A DNA stretch of 64,000 bases, from assembly GCA_002914845.1 (NCBI GenBank), contig JXTC01000010.1, positions 1,237,624 to 1,301,623 on the forward strand. Reading direction: 5' to 3'. Below the pieces are notes generated by a model. That model made no database searches. It had not been told where the DNA came from and was given only the letters and a program-made list of their open reading frames with translations. A program made the position numbers and the translations under genes. Source of the DNA: Trema orientale. Its lineage: Eukaryota > Streptophyta > Magnoliopsida > Rosales > Cannabaceae. Of this stretch, positions 12,646 to 24,819 are shown piece by piece. Position 1 is the stretch's first letter; the number at the start of each line of letters is the position of its first letter.

Positions 12646-13461
12646 ATACAAAACAATAAACAACTTGTTCTAAATCATATATATAAGTGATTGACGTAAT
12701 TTGATACAGTGATTTTAATGATAACTAAATTACTAAATTATTATTTTTTATTAGTGATTGAATACCGTACGTCTATTAAATTAAAAGAAGTTAAAGCAAT
12801 AGACTAATTACACTTGTCCTACGGGTTATGACATACGTATGCGTGACTTACATATATATATGTCCGTATATGCATGCGTATGAGTTATGGCATGTCATAA
12901 TGGTGTAAATAATCAGTCAATTTGAATCAGACTATACCAGCTAGTATCATTACTTCATATAGTTTCTACATTAGTGTATATATACGTCTCCATTCATTAT
13001 TGTAGGCCTTGTACTGACGATTATGGTGTTATACCCTCTGCCAGCCACTGCTCTAGTAGTCAACCTTCCGTAGTTATGTAAACAGAAGCTATCGAAGGCA
13101 AACATACTGATTTGTCAAATATGGAAAAAATAAGACCATAAAAAAGTAATTAAATATCTTTTTCTAGAAAGTAAACTTAATTAGGACTTAAAACTATTAA
13201 AAGATCTTTCAGTGCATATCAAGTAGCAATTATAAAGAGCTTTTGACATTTTTATTTTAATCTACAATCTTTAAAAAACATATATTTTGTAAATGTCATG
13301 TCGTGTTCTCTAGTCTCTATCAAACTCAGCCATGACATGTAACAACTTTAATTTAACGAAGTACAAGAGACGACCTTGACTTACCAACCTTTCTTAATTC
13401 TCCATTACCCAGACGTTTGAACTGGTCTTTTACTCCTTTTCCAAGGTCTCCACGCCATATT
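12646..13461. other. Upstream region of the WAK gene
   Basis: AT-rich intergenic DNA leading into the promoter. Around 12820-12900 there is a run of TATG/CATA words (GACATACGTATGCG, ATATATATATG). I see no coding motif. Confidence 0.4.
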
Positions 13462-13474
13462 TATTATATATAGG
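13462..13474 (+). promoter_or_regulatory. TATA box of the WAK gene
   Basis: TATTATATATAGG lies about 85 bases before the start codon at 13551, leaving room for a 5' UTR of about 55 bases. The downstream sequence to the ATG has no upstream ATG in a good context. Confidence 0.5.
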
Positions 13475-13550
13475 TAATATAACTCCTGTCAATTAAAGCA
13501 ATCAATCCTATACTTTCGAATCCACAATCTTACGTAAAAATCTCGTGAGA

Positions 13551-14430
13551 ATGGGCTTACTTGAGATTCTCTCACACAGCTCTGTAGTCCTGGTGGTCAT
13601 GGGGATGGTCATCAGCTCCTACGCCAGTAGTAGCACCGCAAGCTCAGTTGCCCTGCCAGGCTGCGCCGACCACTGCGGCAATCTAACCGTACCATATCCG
13701 TTTGGCATCGGAGACAGTTGCCACTTGGAAGAGAAGTTCAACATAAGTTGTGAGAGTTCAGTAGCATACTTATTCGAGCGCGAGAGCAATATCAAGGTCA
13801 CGAAGATATCCCTAAATGATGGCGAGATGCAAATCTGGCAATACGTGGGCCAAGACTGTTACAACCAGGATGGTCCACAGAACCGAACCACGCCAGAACT
13901 CCGTTTCGCCGATTCCTTCACCATTTCTAGTACAAAAAACAAGTTCACCGCTGTTGGTTGCGACACCTATGCCTTAATTGAGGGTTACAGCGATGGCGGA
14001 GAGAGGTACATAACAGGGTGCATGTCTCTATGTGATGACATAAGTTCGATTGGCTATGGTTCTTGCTCTGGCGCCGGCTGTTGTGAGACCTCTATTCCTA
14101 GAGGACTGATCAACCGAACTGTGACATTAAGTAGTTATTACAATCATAGCTACGTGTTGGATTTTAATCCATGCAGTTATGCCTTTACGGTGGAAAGAAA
14201 TGGTTTCAATTTCAATAAAACAACATTTGAAGATCTGAAGACCATAGATCAGCTTCCCATAATAATTGATTGGTCAATTGGAAACTTATCTTGTGATGAA
14301 GCTAAAAAGTTAGGGGATTTGAAATGCAAGGCAAATAGTCAGTGTGTCAACTCTAAAACAAGGTCTGGCTATCTTTGCATGTGCTTACCGGGTTTTGAAG
14401 GAAACCCATACCTCCCAGATGGATGCCAAG
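13551..14430 (+). other. WAK exon 1 (signal peptide, GUB_WAK_bind, EGF-like)
   Basis: An ATG at 13551 is used rather than the in-frame GTG six bases earlier. The exon ends at CCAAG|GTATTA with one base of an Asp codon. Several NxS/T sites (NLT, NIS, NRT, NHS, NKT, NLS) suggest N-glycosylation of the ectodomain. The codon composition is GC-richer than the surroundings in the first 350 bases. Confidence 0.9.
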
Positions 14431-17400
14431 GTATTAATTGCTATACTTTTCCTGTGTGATAAGCATTAATTTACATAAAATTAATGGATGAAGTCATAAA
14501 CACCTCCAGTTCATATTATAAGCCAATAGGGAAAATCACTGATCTGTCTCAAATTTTTAAAAACCATTTTGTACAAAGACCCCTTTAGTACTTTAATCTG
14601 ACTAAAATGTTGTATATCTTGGAATATTAAATATATAAATGTCATTTAATCATCAATTATTATTTAAATCAAAACAACAACAAAATGTTTAAATTAAAAT
14701 AACGATATTAATACATACATATTTATATATATAAAACTAATGATGTTTTACCGTTTTACAAAAGGAAAAAAAGAATGTACACATTTTTAATTAATATCAA
14801 ATAAAAGGTTCTATTTTTCTGTGTGTGTTTTTTTTAAGGTTTCTAACACTTTTACCTATGAAAATGTAAAAGAACTACAAAAGTACGGAGGCGAGATTTT
14901 CTAATTTCTCTATGGTTTTTATTAGAAAAATATCTTTTCTAATTTTTTTTTTTAGAAAAATACTATTTTAAAAATAGTTACTAGTTATCAATATATGAAA
15001 ATTGGTTACCAGTTACCAGTTATTGGTTATATACCGATTATAAATATCTTTAGCTACTAGTTACCAGTTTCTAGAAACTGGTTACAAGTTACTATTTTAA
15101 AAAATAGTATTTTTCTAATAAAAACCGTACCGAACCTTAAAAAAATATATGACACTATATTTTTCAAATTGTTGTCTAAAAATGCTATAAAAGGCGTGAT
15201 TTCGCTTATCTCACCGAATTTAAGATATGTTAGAGTTTAAAATTGTTGAAAAAAAAAACCATCTTCACTCTTTAAAGTGTTGATCAGTACCTACAAAAAA
15301 TAGCTGGAGTATAAATATCTCTAAACCATGTGATTTGTAACCTCTCAAGAATTCAACTGTAACAATATTCAATTACGTAAAAATTCATTTTCTCAAATCT
15401 GTTATCCTATTTTAAAAGTTAAAAGTATTTTTCTTCAGTAATTTTAACTCTAATTTTGACAATATATGTAGATGTGGCGAAATTTGACTATAAAAAAAAG
15501 AAAAAAACAATTAAAAATTTTACTTGATATAAGTAAAAATATATGGTTTTATTTTTGCAAAAGGGTTAAACGTGATGGATTTGTTATTTTTTATTGTAAA
15601 AAATTATCCCTAATTTTGTCATGTGTTAGTTTAGCTTTAGGAGGTGTAACTCTAAATATTTTTTGTCAAAACGGAGTGCGAACGTAATTTCAACATTAAA
15701 TTAGAGGCATTCTAGCTTCCCGTTTCAATACTTTGTAGAGTAACACTCTGGATGAGATTTTTTAAAGTTATACACTTTATAGAGTTTAGCCAATAAATTT
15801 CTTGGCCAAGTTTGAAAAAATGTATAAAAAAATCAGTGTTGCATATTTTGTATTCATCTGTAATTAATGTCATTGTAGTTTAAAGTTTGATTATTTCTAA
15901 AATAGGAACTTTCTATATTTTTTTTTTCATTTAACTGATTATATTTAAATGTCAACATTAATTGAATTTCTTTCAATTTAATTAATTATGAATATGATTG
16001 TTAACCAAATCTCTTCTGGATATTAAGGCCGGATTGTTTACATAAATACTTTTTTTCAGGGGGTGACACGGTAATATCTAGATAAATTATAGTTGGTAAT
16101 GTGATTTTTCGTTCTAATACTAATATAAGTTTGGCTTATAACCATGCAAACTTTTCTTTCAGATGTTAATGAGTGCAATAATTCTAGCCTTTGCGCCAAC
16201 GGACATTGCAATAATATCGTTGGGAGCTATACTTGTACATGTCCGGAACGATACGTGCTAAGTGGAACCATTTGCAGTGAAGTACCAGTCACCAATTCAA
16301 GTGATCGGTCAAGGAGAGCTCTCTTCACTTATGTTCCATTGAGTACGTATATCAACCAAATATTTAGCATGCTCTATGTCATCCACAGTTAGAAAACTCT
16401 ACATACGTGTACTACATTACACGTGATATAATTAACTTTTTTTTTTTTAAATGCAACACGTGATATATTTAGTTACAGAAACATGTGTGTATATATATAT
16501 ACTGTGGCGGAGCCACATACAGCTGAGGGGCATTAATTTGTGGGATAATAATATTAGTATGTAAACTAGTATAAAAGTTTGTAGTTTCCCTCCCTAAAAT
16601 TTCAAAATTATAGCTATGCCCTCCTCAAATTTTAAATCTAGACGTATCCCAAGTAAGCCCTAAAATATTAACTTTAGACCAAAATCTGAATATTTATGTG
16701 AGAATTTTCATATTAAGACAACACTTTTTAAGAAAAATAGGGATGGCAAAAAAATCCCAGCGAGACCGTACCCCGCCCCATTTATGTTTAGTACAGTTTT
16801 TTTTTTAATGCAAACAGTTACTATCATCAAAGCATCAATAGTGCTATATTTTTCAAAATAAATATATTCCTCTAATAATATTTCTTCCTGGGTTGAAATT
16901 AATGCTGATGTTTGTTGTTGTCGTCATTTTTTTTTCCCTAGCATCATTCTACTCTATTTAATAGTATTCGTAATAATAATAATAATAATAAAACAAAGAG
17001 TGCAAAATACTTTTTAAAGCAGTAACCATATGCCACTTTTAAGTTAAGCACGCACGTAATCGTACTGAGGGGTGCTCTGCTTTTTATTTTTTATCAATGT
17101 TTTGAATGGTAGGGTTGCTCTGTTTTAAGAGCTACTTTAAACATTTAAAATTTAAATACTAGATCCTATCTAATATTATCAAATAAGATTTAACAAGAAT
17201 ACATACTCAATAAATTAATAAGTCTCTGGCATTTATTCGATTTAATGAAAATATTCGGTACAGAAAGATTAAACTGAACTATCAGTCAGTAAATTAAGAG
17301 TTTTAATTTTTTCACATGATAACATACCCAATGAAAAGGCTCAGCTTTAATACTATCGGAAATTATCATTATTTTTAATTGAAATTGAGACTTAGACACA

Positions 17401-20400
17401 TCACACATACCTATGATTCAAGAAAAGTTAGGAGGTTTAAAAAATTAAAATTAAATATCCACCTCGGGCATTGTTCTTTTGAAGTTCGTCAAAATTTTTT
17501 TAGAAAAAGATAGTTTCTTTTTCATAAAATTATAATGATAAATGGGGCAACAAGGCGGGGCAAAGCTCCGCTGCCCTGTCTTGCCCCGATCGGGTGGGGG
17601 CAGGTTTACATACCTAAAAAATATTAGTTTTATTGTATTTTTTCTAAAAAAACAAATTAGCGAAATAACCATCTACCAAAAGCATTACTTAGTCTAATTT
17701 CCTTGTATTGCCTTAATTCTAATACTTACAAATTTAAGATATTGATTTTGACTAATAATGGATCATAACATCAAATAAGCTCATACGTATAATTAGTTAA
17801 TTAAAAAACAAAGTCCACGTATCAATTTCAACTTAAACACTTTTTTTTGGTACTCGAGATATTATGCAGTGATTTAGAGGACGAAAACTCATCGGGTACA
17901 ATTTTAACTGTGTTTACTTAATTGAAATATTTGTATGTTGTTTATACTTTAGTTTTGTTCAAGGAGTTTTCCTTAGGCCCCTAAATGAAGATTCAGGCTC
18001 TGTTCTTATATACACATTAATAAACAGATACTTATATATATAGTAATAAAGAGATACATAGTAGAAAACATGGTATCCCTTCAATTATAATTATATATAT
18101 ATAAATATATATGTTTTATACTCTTGATTAGGTATTGTTTGCTTTTTGCAGTTTTTTTTTTTTTTGTCACTTGTGCTCTTTTAAATCTTGCAGTACTTTA
18201 TTTTTTTATCTTTATATATTTATATATCCGATATCTCCGATAGTTTTCAAGGTATAGGCTTTTTGGGTGGTTAATTTAGGTACCAAGTTGGAGTGTAACT
18301 ATTTTGCTCCATGTCTTCCGTCTTGTTGGGGTCACATTTATTTAGTAGGTCACATTTATTTAGTGTGTATATATGTAGATTGCCAATTCAGTAGACATTT
18401 TTTTTAGTTATGTGTAGGTATTTTTTTTTTAGCCGTTAGATTATTATCTAATGGTGATCCAATGGCTATAATAAAGTGCATGAAAAGACGTAAATCATTA
18501 ATATTTATCTCTCTCTAATTTTTTAATGTAAAAAAATATACATGATAAATTTTCATTGACTAAAATGATACCCACGCACAGGGGAAAAAAAAAAAAAAAA
18601 AAAGGCCTGATTGGTGCTCATATATATAAGAAGTTTGCCTATCCAAATTTAATAGTTGGGTTTCTTCTCTATATTTTTTCACATTTGTTTTAAAAAAAGA
18701 AAATCCAAATGGGGTTTAAGGGCATATCGAGGTGGTTAGGTGGTATTTTTTTTTTTTTTTTTTAACTGTTTCATTGCTTTCAGTTGTTCTTTTTAATGCT
18801 TTTTCAACTACTTTTCATATTTTAACATAGCAGCTCTGTTTTGGGTGTGTGGAAGTTTCGGTAGGCATAAGCCAGATACCAATGTAGTTGGGATGTCGTT
18901 CTACGTGATTACTTTCCTCCTTGCTAACCCATTGCTCGGTCTTATTTATTTCGAAAATAATACTACTGCGTCTAATAAGCTAAAGATGCAAATTTGTTGT
19001 TTTGCTTAACTACATCCTGGTAAAACAAATTAAGGATACTTGTTTATATTTGGTTGCTACTATAAATAATATATTAGGTTCCTGTTGATTCAGGTATTTT
19101 GTCTTCTTAAGAAATTTTAAATGTCACATTATCATGTTATACTTTATTTATTTTTCGTCAATTTATATTTCTTTTAGGAAAGAATCAATAGTTCAAGTAG
19201 GTGTATAGCAATGTAATTCAGAAACGGTGACTCTATTTTGGTGCTATTTTCCTTATTTTCTGTGCTAAAAAATAAAGAAACGATCTTTGAATACATGCAG
19301 GTGTGGGCATAGCCTTTGTAGCGTTCGCCGTTGCAACCTTAGTGTTATGTTGGGGCATAAAAAGAAGAAAGTTGATGAAGTTGAAAGAGAAATTCTTTGA
19401 GCAAAATGGTGGATTCATGTTACAACAACAACTATCTAGTCGTAGAGGATCTTTTGAGACTACTAAAATCTTTACAGCCGAAGAACTAGAAAGGGCCACA
19501 AACAATTACGATGAAAGTAGAGTAGTTGGTGAAGGAGGTTATGGAACAGTCTATAAAGGAATATTAATGGATGACAAGGTTGTGGCCATTAAGAAGCCAA
19601 AAGTTAATGCTCAAATGCAGACTGAACAATTTATAAATGAGATGATTGTGCTTATGCAAATTAACCATAGAAATGTGGTTAGACTACTAGGTTGTTGTTT
19701 AGAGACAGAAGTGCCTTTATTAGTTTATGAGTTCATTACAAACGGAACACTTTTTCAACATATTCATAATAAAGGCACACATGCACCTTCACTTTCATGG
19801 GAATTGAGGTTGAAGATAGCTGCAGAAACAGCAGGAGCATTAGCTTATTTGCACTCTGAAACCATTATGCCAATTATACACAGAGATGTTAAGACCATGA
19901 ATATTTTGTTGGATGAAAATCACACGGCAAAAGTATCGGACTTTGGAACATCGAGGCTGGTTCCTTTAGATGAAATTCAAATGACAACTTTGGTTCAGGG
20001 TACACTTGGATACTTGGATCCTGAATACTTGCAATCAAGCCAACTAACTGAAAAAAGTGATGTGTATAGCTTCGGAGTTGTTCTGGCAGAGCTCCTAACG
20101 GGCAAGAAGGCCCTCTCTTTTGACAAGTCTGATGGTGTCAGCAATCTAGCAATGTTCTTTGTTTCTTCAATGGAAGATGATCGCTTACTTCGAGTCATTG
20201 ATGATGAGATTGTCAGCAACGAACACCTGGAGGCACTAAGAGAGGTTGCGAATCTTACAAGAAGATGTCTGAGGATTAAAGGGGAAGAAAGGCCTACCAT
20301 GAAAGAAGTGGCAATGGAGCTAGAGGGACTAAGAACTTTGCAAAAGCATCCATGGGGTTCAAAAGTTGATTTGTGCTCAGAAGAGACTGAATATTTGCTT

Positions 20401-20520
20401 CAGCAACATTCAAGTCCGTACGCTATTGATATTGAAAGTGGTTCTAGGTCCGGCGGTGTACTTGTTGGGTATGACAGCATTCAAAACCAACTTTTAATGC
20501 CTTACAATGGTGGACGGTAA
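13551..20520 (+). CDS. Wall-associated receptor kinase-like protein (WAK family)
   Basis: A membrane receptor kinase whose family binds pectin or oligogalacturonides in the cell wall and signals through a cytoplasmic Ser/Thr kinase. Three exons join in frame: 13551-14430, 16163-16342 and 19301-20520, total 2280 nt, 759 residues. Order: signal peptide (about 1-28), GUB_WAK_bind domain (from PGCADHCGN at 36, with PYPFG), an EGF-like Cys cluster (about 250-293), a calcium-binding EGF domain coded by exon 2 (DVNEC at 294, GSYTCTCP), a transmembrane helix (about 355-373), then RRK and the kinase. Kinase motifs are complete: GEGGYG at 430-435, Lys451 in VAIKK, HRDVK with Asp549, DFG at 567-569, [10 protein letters not shown] at 587-596. 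It is an RD kinase. Both introns are phase 1, as is usual around EGF modules. No disabling lesion is visible. Confidence 0.93.
14431..16162 (+). other. WAK intron 1, containing a repeat
   Basis: GT..AG intron (GTATTAATTG to TTTCTTTCAG), 1732 bases. It holds an A/T-rich repeat at 14840-15175 with GTTACCAGTTACCAG words that is also found downstream of the gene at 20755-21140. The remainder is AT-rich with no other feature. Confidence 0.8.
14840..15175. repeat. Family M repeat (GTTAC/CCAGT-containing), copy 1
   Basis: Begins near TTTCTAACACTTTTACC, contains AAAAATACTATTTTAAAAAT on one side and ATTTTAAAAAATAGTATTTT on the other (inverted), and between them a run of TTACTAGTTACCAGTT-like words. 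The same order is seen at 20755-21140. The inverted outer blocks suggest a small foldback element of a few hundred bases. Confidence 0.5.
16163..16342 (+). other. WAK exon 2 (calcium-binding EGF domain)
   Basis: A 180-base exon between TTTCTTTCAG and the donor GTACGTAT. The translation begins D-V-N-E-C, the calcium-binding signature, and has the six-cysteine EGF spacing ending [16 protein letters not shown]. It inserts in phase 1 on both sides, so it can be gained or lost as a module. Confidence 0.9.
16503..18006. mobile_element. Candidate 1.5-kb element with inverted ends
   Basis: The left end reads GTGGCGGAGCCACATACAGC then GAGGGGC; the right end reverse-complemented reads ACAGAGCCTGAATCTTCAT then TAGGGGCC. 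The two ends are similar inverted sequences. The interior is interrupted by the GC-rich foldback at 16738-17616. No transposase coding is visible. Confidence 0.35.
16738..17616. mobile_element. hAT-type foldback element (GC-rich ends), nested
   Basis: The left end is AGGGATGGCAAAAAAATCCC followed by CCCCGCCCCA. The right end contains TGGGGCAACAAGGCGGGGC and closes with GGTTTACATACCT. The ends are inverted and unusually GC-rich against an AT-rich interior, as in the element at 62620-63298, whose end is GGGATGTCAACGGGGCGGGG. Eight flanking bases (AGAAAAAT and AAAAAATA) are only roughly alike. Confidence 0.5.
19301..20520 (+). other. WAK exon 3 (transmembrane and kinase domain)
   Basis: Starts after ATACATGCAG and runs open to TAA at 20518-20520. 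It encodes the membrane helix, a basic juxtamembrane segment and the whole kinase, then a Ser/Gly-rich tail of about 50 residues. Having transmembrane and kinase in one exon is the usual WAK gene arrangement. Confidence 0.92.
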
Positions 20521-20754
20521 TATACAAGTGATTACTTTTGGAATTTGACAAACATTTTCATGTTTGAAGTCTCGGGGTACTTACGAATATGTGTGTAGAA
20601 TTTGTAATTTTTTTTCTTTTTGTGTTGAAAAAATGACGCGCCATTGTTAATCATGCCATGATTTTGTTAGGACATTTTATATTTCCTATTAGGGTAAACT
20701 ATAAAAAAAATATTTTGAAGTTGGTTATTACGTAACTTAAACATAGAGTTTGGA
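20521..20754 (+). other. 3' flank of WAK
   Basis: AT-rich sequence after the stop codon, presumably 3' UTR. A T-rich element (AATTTTTTTTCTTTTTGTG) occurs near 20605. No clear AATAAA is seen, which is common in plants. Confidence 0.4.
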
Positions 20755-21140
20755 CACGGTAAAATGATAGGGTTTCTAACACTTATATCCAAAAAAAACA
20801 AAAAGAATTACAAATATACGAAAATCAGACTTTTTTCTAATTTTCGTATGATTTTTATTAGGAAAATATCACTTTTTAAAAAAGATTTAGAAAAATACCA
20901 TTTTAAAAATAGTTAATAGTTACCGGTTTCAAGAATTGGTTACTGGTTGCTGGCTACTGGTTATTATTTATATACTAGTTATAAATATCTTCCAGAAACT
21001 GGTTACCAGAAACTAGTTACTATTTAAAAAACTAGTATTTTCTAAATATTTTTTAATAAACGGTATTTTTCTAATAAAAATTGTACCGCACCTAAAAAAA
21101 TAAAACCACCATGTTTTTTAAATTTTTTTTCAAAAACATC
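20755..21140. repeat. Family M repeat, copy 2
   Basis: Same order of blocks as in WAK intron 1: GGGTTTCTAACACTTATATC, then TTTTTCTAATTTTCGTATG, AAAATACCATTTTAAAAAT, GTTACTGGTTGCTGGC-like words, and an inverted AT-rich block near 21050. It sits about 240 bases behind the WAK stop codon. Confidence 0.5.
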
Positions 21141-21299
21141 GTATATTGTGTAATTTCTCCAAAATAATACCCTAAGATTAGGAATTTCTAAGAATTAATA
21201 TCTAGATTGACTTTTTGAGCAATTTTAGTAACAAAAAAATAATAATATCCTCCATTAAGACTAAATTAGCCCTTATTATTCTCTTTAATTTTGAGTATA

Positions 21300-21545
21300 G
21301 TATTGTCTTTTACTAGTTAAAGTTATTCATATGGCACCATTGGGTTGGTCAATTTGTGGTATTTGTTTTCTTGCTTCTAATTTGACAATTTTCCAATGAT
21401 AAATTGATACTTATCTTGAAATGACAAATCCAAACGTCAGATCTTCTTAATTGACCCCACATTACATAATTGTCTCATTATTTTGTGATTTAATATTTTA
21501 GCTAATAGTTAATTATATAAACTTTATCACACCCTAAAATAAACT
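21300..21545. repeat. Fragment related to the end of the 44.8-46.8 kb insertion
   Basis: The block containing TTCTTAATTGACCCCACATT, then TTTGTGATTTAATATTTTAG and TATCACACCCTAAAAT matches, with changes, the last 130 bases of the insertion that ends at 46790. It is probably a truncated copy of the same element. Confidence 0.45.
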
Positions 21546-22129
21546 TATTTAAAGAAATATATAGAAAGGGGTTATTGAAAATTTATATTTCTATATTCAC
21601 TTGATTTTAGTAAATGGCAAAATAGTATCATTTATATATTTTAATATAATAATTTTAAAAAGTACAATATAAAGAGCATATTGAAAGGTGTGTCTTCTTT
21701 TTTTTTCTTTTTTTGATATTGAAGATAAGGGAATTGATCTCTATATTGAAATGTGTATCTTTTTCTCATATTCTACTACAAAAAAAGTATAAATTATTCC
21801 ATATAAGCCCTAAATCAAAAGTATATTAGCTTTTATACCGCATAAATCAATTTTACATAATGGGAAGAGTATAAAAGCAGAACCAATAGAAAAATAATAA
21901 AGATCCTAAAAAAATAATAGGTGTGCCAAAGTTTAAAAACTCTAAAAACATTTTTCTGTTCGAGAAATTTTTGGCAAAATAGACCCTCCCTTTTGTATGT
22001 TAGGTTAAAAAGATCCCTTTGGTAATTTGACTATGGTGATGATATCTTAAGTAATTATCGATTTGTTTTGTGCTTCTTTCAAAATTCTAGGCCCAAAGTA
22101 TCAAAAATTGAAAAATAGGTTTTGGATAC
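21546..22129. other. Intergenic, nothing recognised
   Basis: AT-rich DNA with homopolymer runs. No open frame of note and no repeat structure that I can define. Confidence 0.4.
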
Positions 22130-24800
22130 TGTCACAACCGGAATTCCAAGGCCATGACTTTTAGTAATTTTAAGTTGAAACAGTGATAAATAGTGATTTT
22201 CAAAAAATTTTAAGAAATTAGGTACTTGAAATTTTTATTTTTAGTCCTCAAAAGTAAACAAATTTCAGAATCATGAAACTTTCTATTAGTTTTAATTTCT
22301 AAATAAAAATCTTCATTTAAAGTTTTGAGAAAATTCTAGTTAATTAGTTTAGAAATCATTGTTAATTCATAACTTATGGTGAAATGAGTCTAATTAAACT
22401 TTAAGTCTGATGTCCAAATAATTTACATAAAATCATTTATATTTCCAAGTATTCAATTTAATAGCAAAATCGTCCTCAAAAGTAAACAAATTTCAGAATC
22501 ATGAAACTTTCTATTAGTTTTAATTTCTAAATAAAAATCTTCATTTAAAGTTTTGAGAAAATTCTAGTTAATTAGTTTAGAAACCATTGTTAATTCATAA
22601 CTTATGGTGAAATGAGTCTAATTAAACTTTAAGTCTGATGTCCAAATAATTTACATAAAATCATTTGTATTTCCGAGTATTCAATTTAATAGCAAAATCA
22701 TCTTCATACATCTACTTAGTAAATACACTACTGTTAGCTAAATAAATTTGACATAGAAAAGAAAAGATGATATGGAATAGGAACCAACCAATGAAGATGT
22801 AGGAAATGACATACATATGCCAAACAAGCTTGCCAAGCCACTATGACAATTACCTCAGAAATAAATCAATTCCTGAAAATGGGAGGAAGTAGGGGTGAGT
22901 ACGTGAATGCTCCGTAGAGATTCAACTATAGGTTTTTAACCAATATAAATACTTACTTTCAAGGTCATGCGTGGTCAGTAAATATTCAAACAGTTTTCAG
23001 AAATCCAATTGAAAACACTGAATCAAATTCATTTTTCAAAAGTTCAGACATTTCAAATCATTGTAAAATATAGTCTCAAAACAAAATCATTGTCCAAAGA
23101 ATCAAACATTCTAAACTATTATAAAACGCTACATCAAAACCAATACATATCTATTCAAGTCAAGCACATAATGAGTAATACAATTAATGACATGTGCAAA
23201 CTACCAAAGACCGGTGACAGTAAGTGTGCAATGTAGTGTGAGCCATCCTAAGTAGATAACTGCACACGTGTATTGTATCTTAGTCACTTAAGTTAGTAAC
23301 CGTGAGTATGATATATAGTCCGAGCACCCAAGATAGGGTACTGTAAGTTGGAGTCTCCTGAAGGGGTACTGTAAGTCCGTCGGCCGCGTAAGTGCAATGA
23401 ATGCATGCAATTCTATATGGATAACAAGAATGAGAATATGTACCATTTTCTACAAAATTCCAAATAAAATCATAAAGTATTTTTAATTTACCAAGTTCAG
23501 TTCTCAAAACTAGATTCTTATTCAAATTGGATTTTATAAAAATTTTGGCAACACAACAGCCGTTTTTCATCAAAACCAATAAAATCTAGTTTCTGCAGCA
23601 AATAATTCCAAAACAAGATAATTTGGCACGCCAACTAGTGTGACGTACCTTCTAGGCAGTTTAAATATCAAATCGTAAAAAAATAGGTATAAATCACTTT
23701 TATGTCAAATATTTCACGAAATTCCATACTTATTCAAAATATGTGAAAATCAAAATTGAACAAATTTTAAGATCAAGTAATCGAATCCCTACTTCAATCG
23801 AGTGACTAGATAGCGTTACAACACTATTGAGAGTGTTTGACGTTATTTGATGATCGTTTTTGAACTCTCGATCGGTCGTTTTGAAATATCGTTTTCCTAA
23901 CGGAGCCTCGAATGGAGAAACAGACATCTCCACTGAATTCTTAGCACCCAAATTAACTAGATTTGACTTATAACTTGACCGATTTGGGCTCAGGCCGGAC
24001 CCATGCCCACGATACGCAAAACAAGACGAAATTGGTACCGTCTGATCTCGTTTTTTGTGCCAATCATCAAACAAAGTTAATATATATCTTAAAATTCATG
24101 TTTTCATGAGTACATCATAAATACGAGGTTTATTTGATGATCTAACGGTCGAATTGAAAAATCAATACACAAACTAAAATAACTCAAAATTAGCTAAAAT
24201 GAAAAAATCCAATTCGGGCAATTTCGAGTTGAGATATATATACTATGGTATTTTTCTCGTCGAGAGGAATCCGAAAAACCCAAGATCGTGGCATAAGACC
24301 GTCAGAATCAGCGTCAGTAGCCATTTTTGTCTCGCTGCATTTTTGGCCATCGCGGGGCATTTGGAACGTCCGTTGGCTGTGAAACTTCGGTGGCCGGATG
24401 CTGGGACGATGCCGGTTTCATGCAAGGAGGTGGCCCTGGTCAACAATGGTCGGAGAGGCTTCATCGAAGACTCCTCGTGAAATCAACGTTTGGGCCAACT
24501 AAAGAGAGAGAGAATGAAGAGAGAGATTGGGTGAGATGAGGGAGAGAGAGAGATGAAGAATTAAGTGAGCTGCCACATGTTTGTGTATTAATGGGCTGTG
24601 AAATTGTTTAATAATTGCACATAAGTCCCTACTTTTTATGTTTTTGTTCAGTTTCATCCTTAAATTTTGCAAATTAGTCCATTTTTCAAACATTTTCACT
24701 CTCTGACCCCATATTTGAATTTTTATATATATGTATATTGAAAAAAATAGTCAAAAGATCAAAATAACCCTTACAAAAATAAGGGGTTTCATAGATACTT
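22130..24800 (+). repeat. LTR-like repeat family R, copy 1
   Basis: Starts TGTCACAACCGG, a common start for plant Gypsy-type LTRs. It contains CCTCAAAAGTAAAC blocks, a segment with repeated TACTGTAAGT words near 23340, then a GC-rich GGCCGG-containing stretch near 24300-24480, then AGAGAGAGAG runs and the block CATAAGTCCCTACTTTTTAT. The same block order is found at 32398 on the plus strand and, reversed, at 39240-39900 and 53891-54370. No gag or pol is visible, so these are solo or fragmentary LTRs. The exact 3' end is unclear. Confidence 0.5.
22244..22699 (+). repeat. 228-bp tandem duplication, two near-identical units
   Basis: Unit 1 is 22244-22471 and unit 2 is 22472-22699. Both start GTCCTCAAAAGTAAAC. 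By eye they differ at about three positions (ATCATTG/ACCATTG, TTATATT/TTGTATT, CCAAG/CCGAG). The near-identity means the duplication is recent compared with the decayed sequence around it. Confidence 0.85.
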
Positions 24801-24819
24801 TTACCTATATTTAGAAACT

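Larger units (their letters stand above)
16343..19300 (+). other. WAK intron 2, with nested transposons
   Basis: GT..AG intron of 2958 bases, GTACGTATAT to ACATGCAG. It contains a candidate 1.5-kb element (16503-18006) that itself holds a GC-rich foldback element (16738-17616), plus poly(A) and poly(T) runs near 18585 and 18748. The rest (18010-19290) shows nothing else. Confidence 0.75.

Noticed and set aside
15472..15687. 71-residue frame in WAK intron 1
   Set aside because: Lys- and Phe-rich translation of AT-rich DNA inside an intron, with no domain.
24199..24539. Overlapping open frames on both strands, GC-rich, gene-like
   Set aside because: Same GC-rich block of the family R repeat; all frames are partly open because of composition, and no motif is recognisable.
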